Assembly (NCBI RefSeq): GCF_019139675.1
Contig: NZ_CP077077.1
Span: forward strand, 1,922,001-1,986,000
Length of the DNA stretch: 64,000 bases
Direction of reading: 5' to 3'
Source: Pseudomonas maumuensis
Lineage (GTDB): Bacteria > Pseudomonadota > Gammaproteobacteria > Pseudomonadales > Pseudomonadaceae
Shown here one piece after another: positions 63,913-64,000 of the stretch (positions within the stretch are counted from its first letter, which is position 1; each line of letters begins with the position of its first letter). A program made the translations under genes and the position numbers. The notes below the pieces were generated by a model that saw nothing but the letters and a program-made list of their open reading frames with translations, did not search any database and had not been told where the DNA came from.

Positions 63913-64000
63913 TCCAGGTCGAGTTTGGCTTCCAGATGGTCCAGGTGTTCGTGCATCAGGCTCAGGGCTGCCTGGCCGTCGCCGCTCTCCACCGCATCGA
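63894..64000 (-). CDS. C-terminal end of a GntR/FCD-family regulator, partial
   Basis: The minus strand enters at the right edge and stays open for 34 codons to a TAG at 63896-63894. The peptide reads AVESGDGQAALSLMHEHLDH then LEAKLDL, matching the last helix of FCD-type GntR regulators (the EAxxxLMREHL motif). It overlaps the 3' end of the GlxA gene by 19 bases. The rest, including the DNA-binding domain, is outside the window. Confidence 0.7.
   Translation of the reverse strand, partial: DAVESGDGQAALSLMHEHLDHLEAKLDLDQTGRA

Overview
The window is ordinary chromosomal DNA of a Pseudomonas, most likely of the P. putida group. The base composition is high in GC. The gene order sucB-lpdG-sucCD / brnQ / DUF599 / thioesterases / htpG / dienelactone hydrolase / chemoreceptor / fabB-fabA / hybrid kinase / gpsA / hydrolases follows the order I recall from P. 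aeruginosa around its suc and fabAB loci. At least five gene junctions carry the paired GCCGGCAAGCCGGCTCCCAC-type REP inverted repeats typical of P. putida. I saw no rRNA, tRNA, insertion sequence, CRISPR array or prophage.

Layout. 0-5 kb: the end of the 2-oxoglutarate dehydrogenase / succinyl-CoA synthetase operon of the TCA cycle. 5-16 kb: a branched-chain amino acid carrier, a DUF599 membrane protein, a small lipoprotein, two overlapping PaaI-like thioesterases, htpG behind a textbook sigma-32 promoter, a dienelactone hydrolase, a pirin, an amidohydrolase and a chemoreceptor. 15.5-28.6 kb: fabB-fabA on the minus strand; a translationally coupled minus-strand operon of TonB-dependent receptor, ABC-type binding protein and hybrid histidine kinase; gpsA with DUF4389 and sixA; and a hydrolase / DUF4892 / PerM-type permease operon. 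28.7-40 kb is the accessory-looking part: an orphan gene of low GC content; a folate-independent methionine synthase locus (mesX, mesD, a flavin reductase and a divergent metR); an MqsR-like toxin with a zinc-ribbon plus ribbon-helix-helix antitoxin; and a complete yjfI-J-K-L-M-C type cluster (DUF2170, PspA, DUF2491, DUF350, DUF1190, glutathionylspermidine-synthase-like ATP-grasp) behind a promoter bracketed by two identical palindromes. 40-45 kb: an NAD-dependent soluble formate dehydrogenase operon (fdsGBAD). 45-64 kb: transporters, two dCache chemoreceptors, three GNAT acetyltransferases, an orphan heme oxygenase, tandem DUF1176 genes, RidA, a PACE efflux protein with divergent LysR regulator, an isochorismatase-like hydrolase, an HD-domain protein, a GlxA-type regulator and the tail of a GntR/FCD regulator.

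The most interesting systems are the oxygen-dependent MesD/MesX methionine synthase module with its candidate MetR sites, the PspA-family membrane cluster with its two-operator promoter and a possible built-in DNA-binding domain, the unusual toxin-antitoxin pair directly upstream of it, and an intricately self-complementary noncoding element near 51.2-51.5 kb whose complementary blocks lie in crossing rather than nested order. All family assignments come from reading the sequence and from memory; no database search was run.
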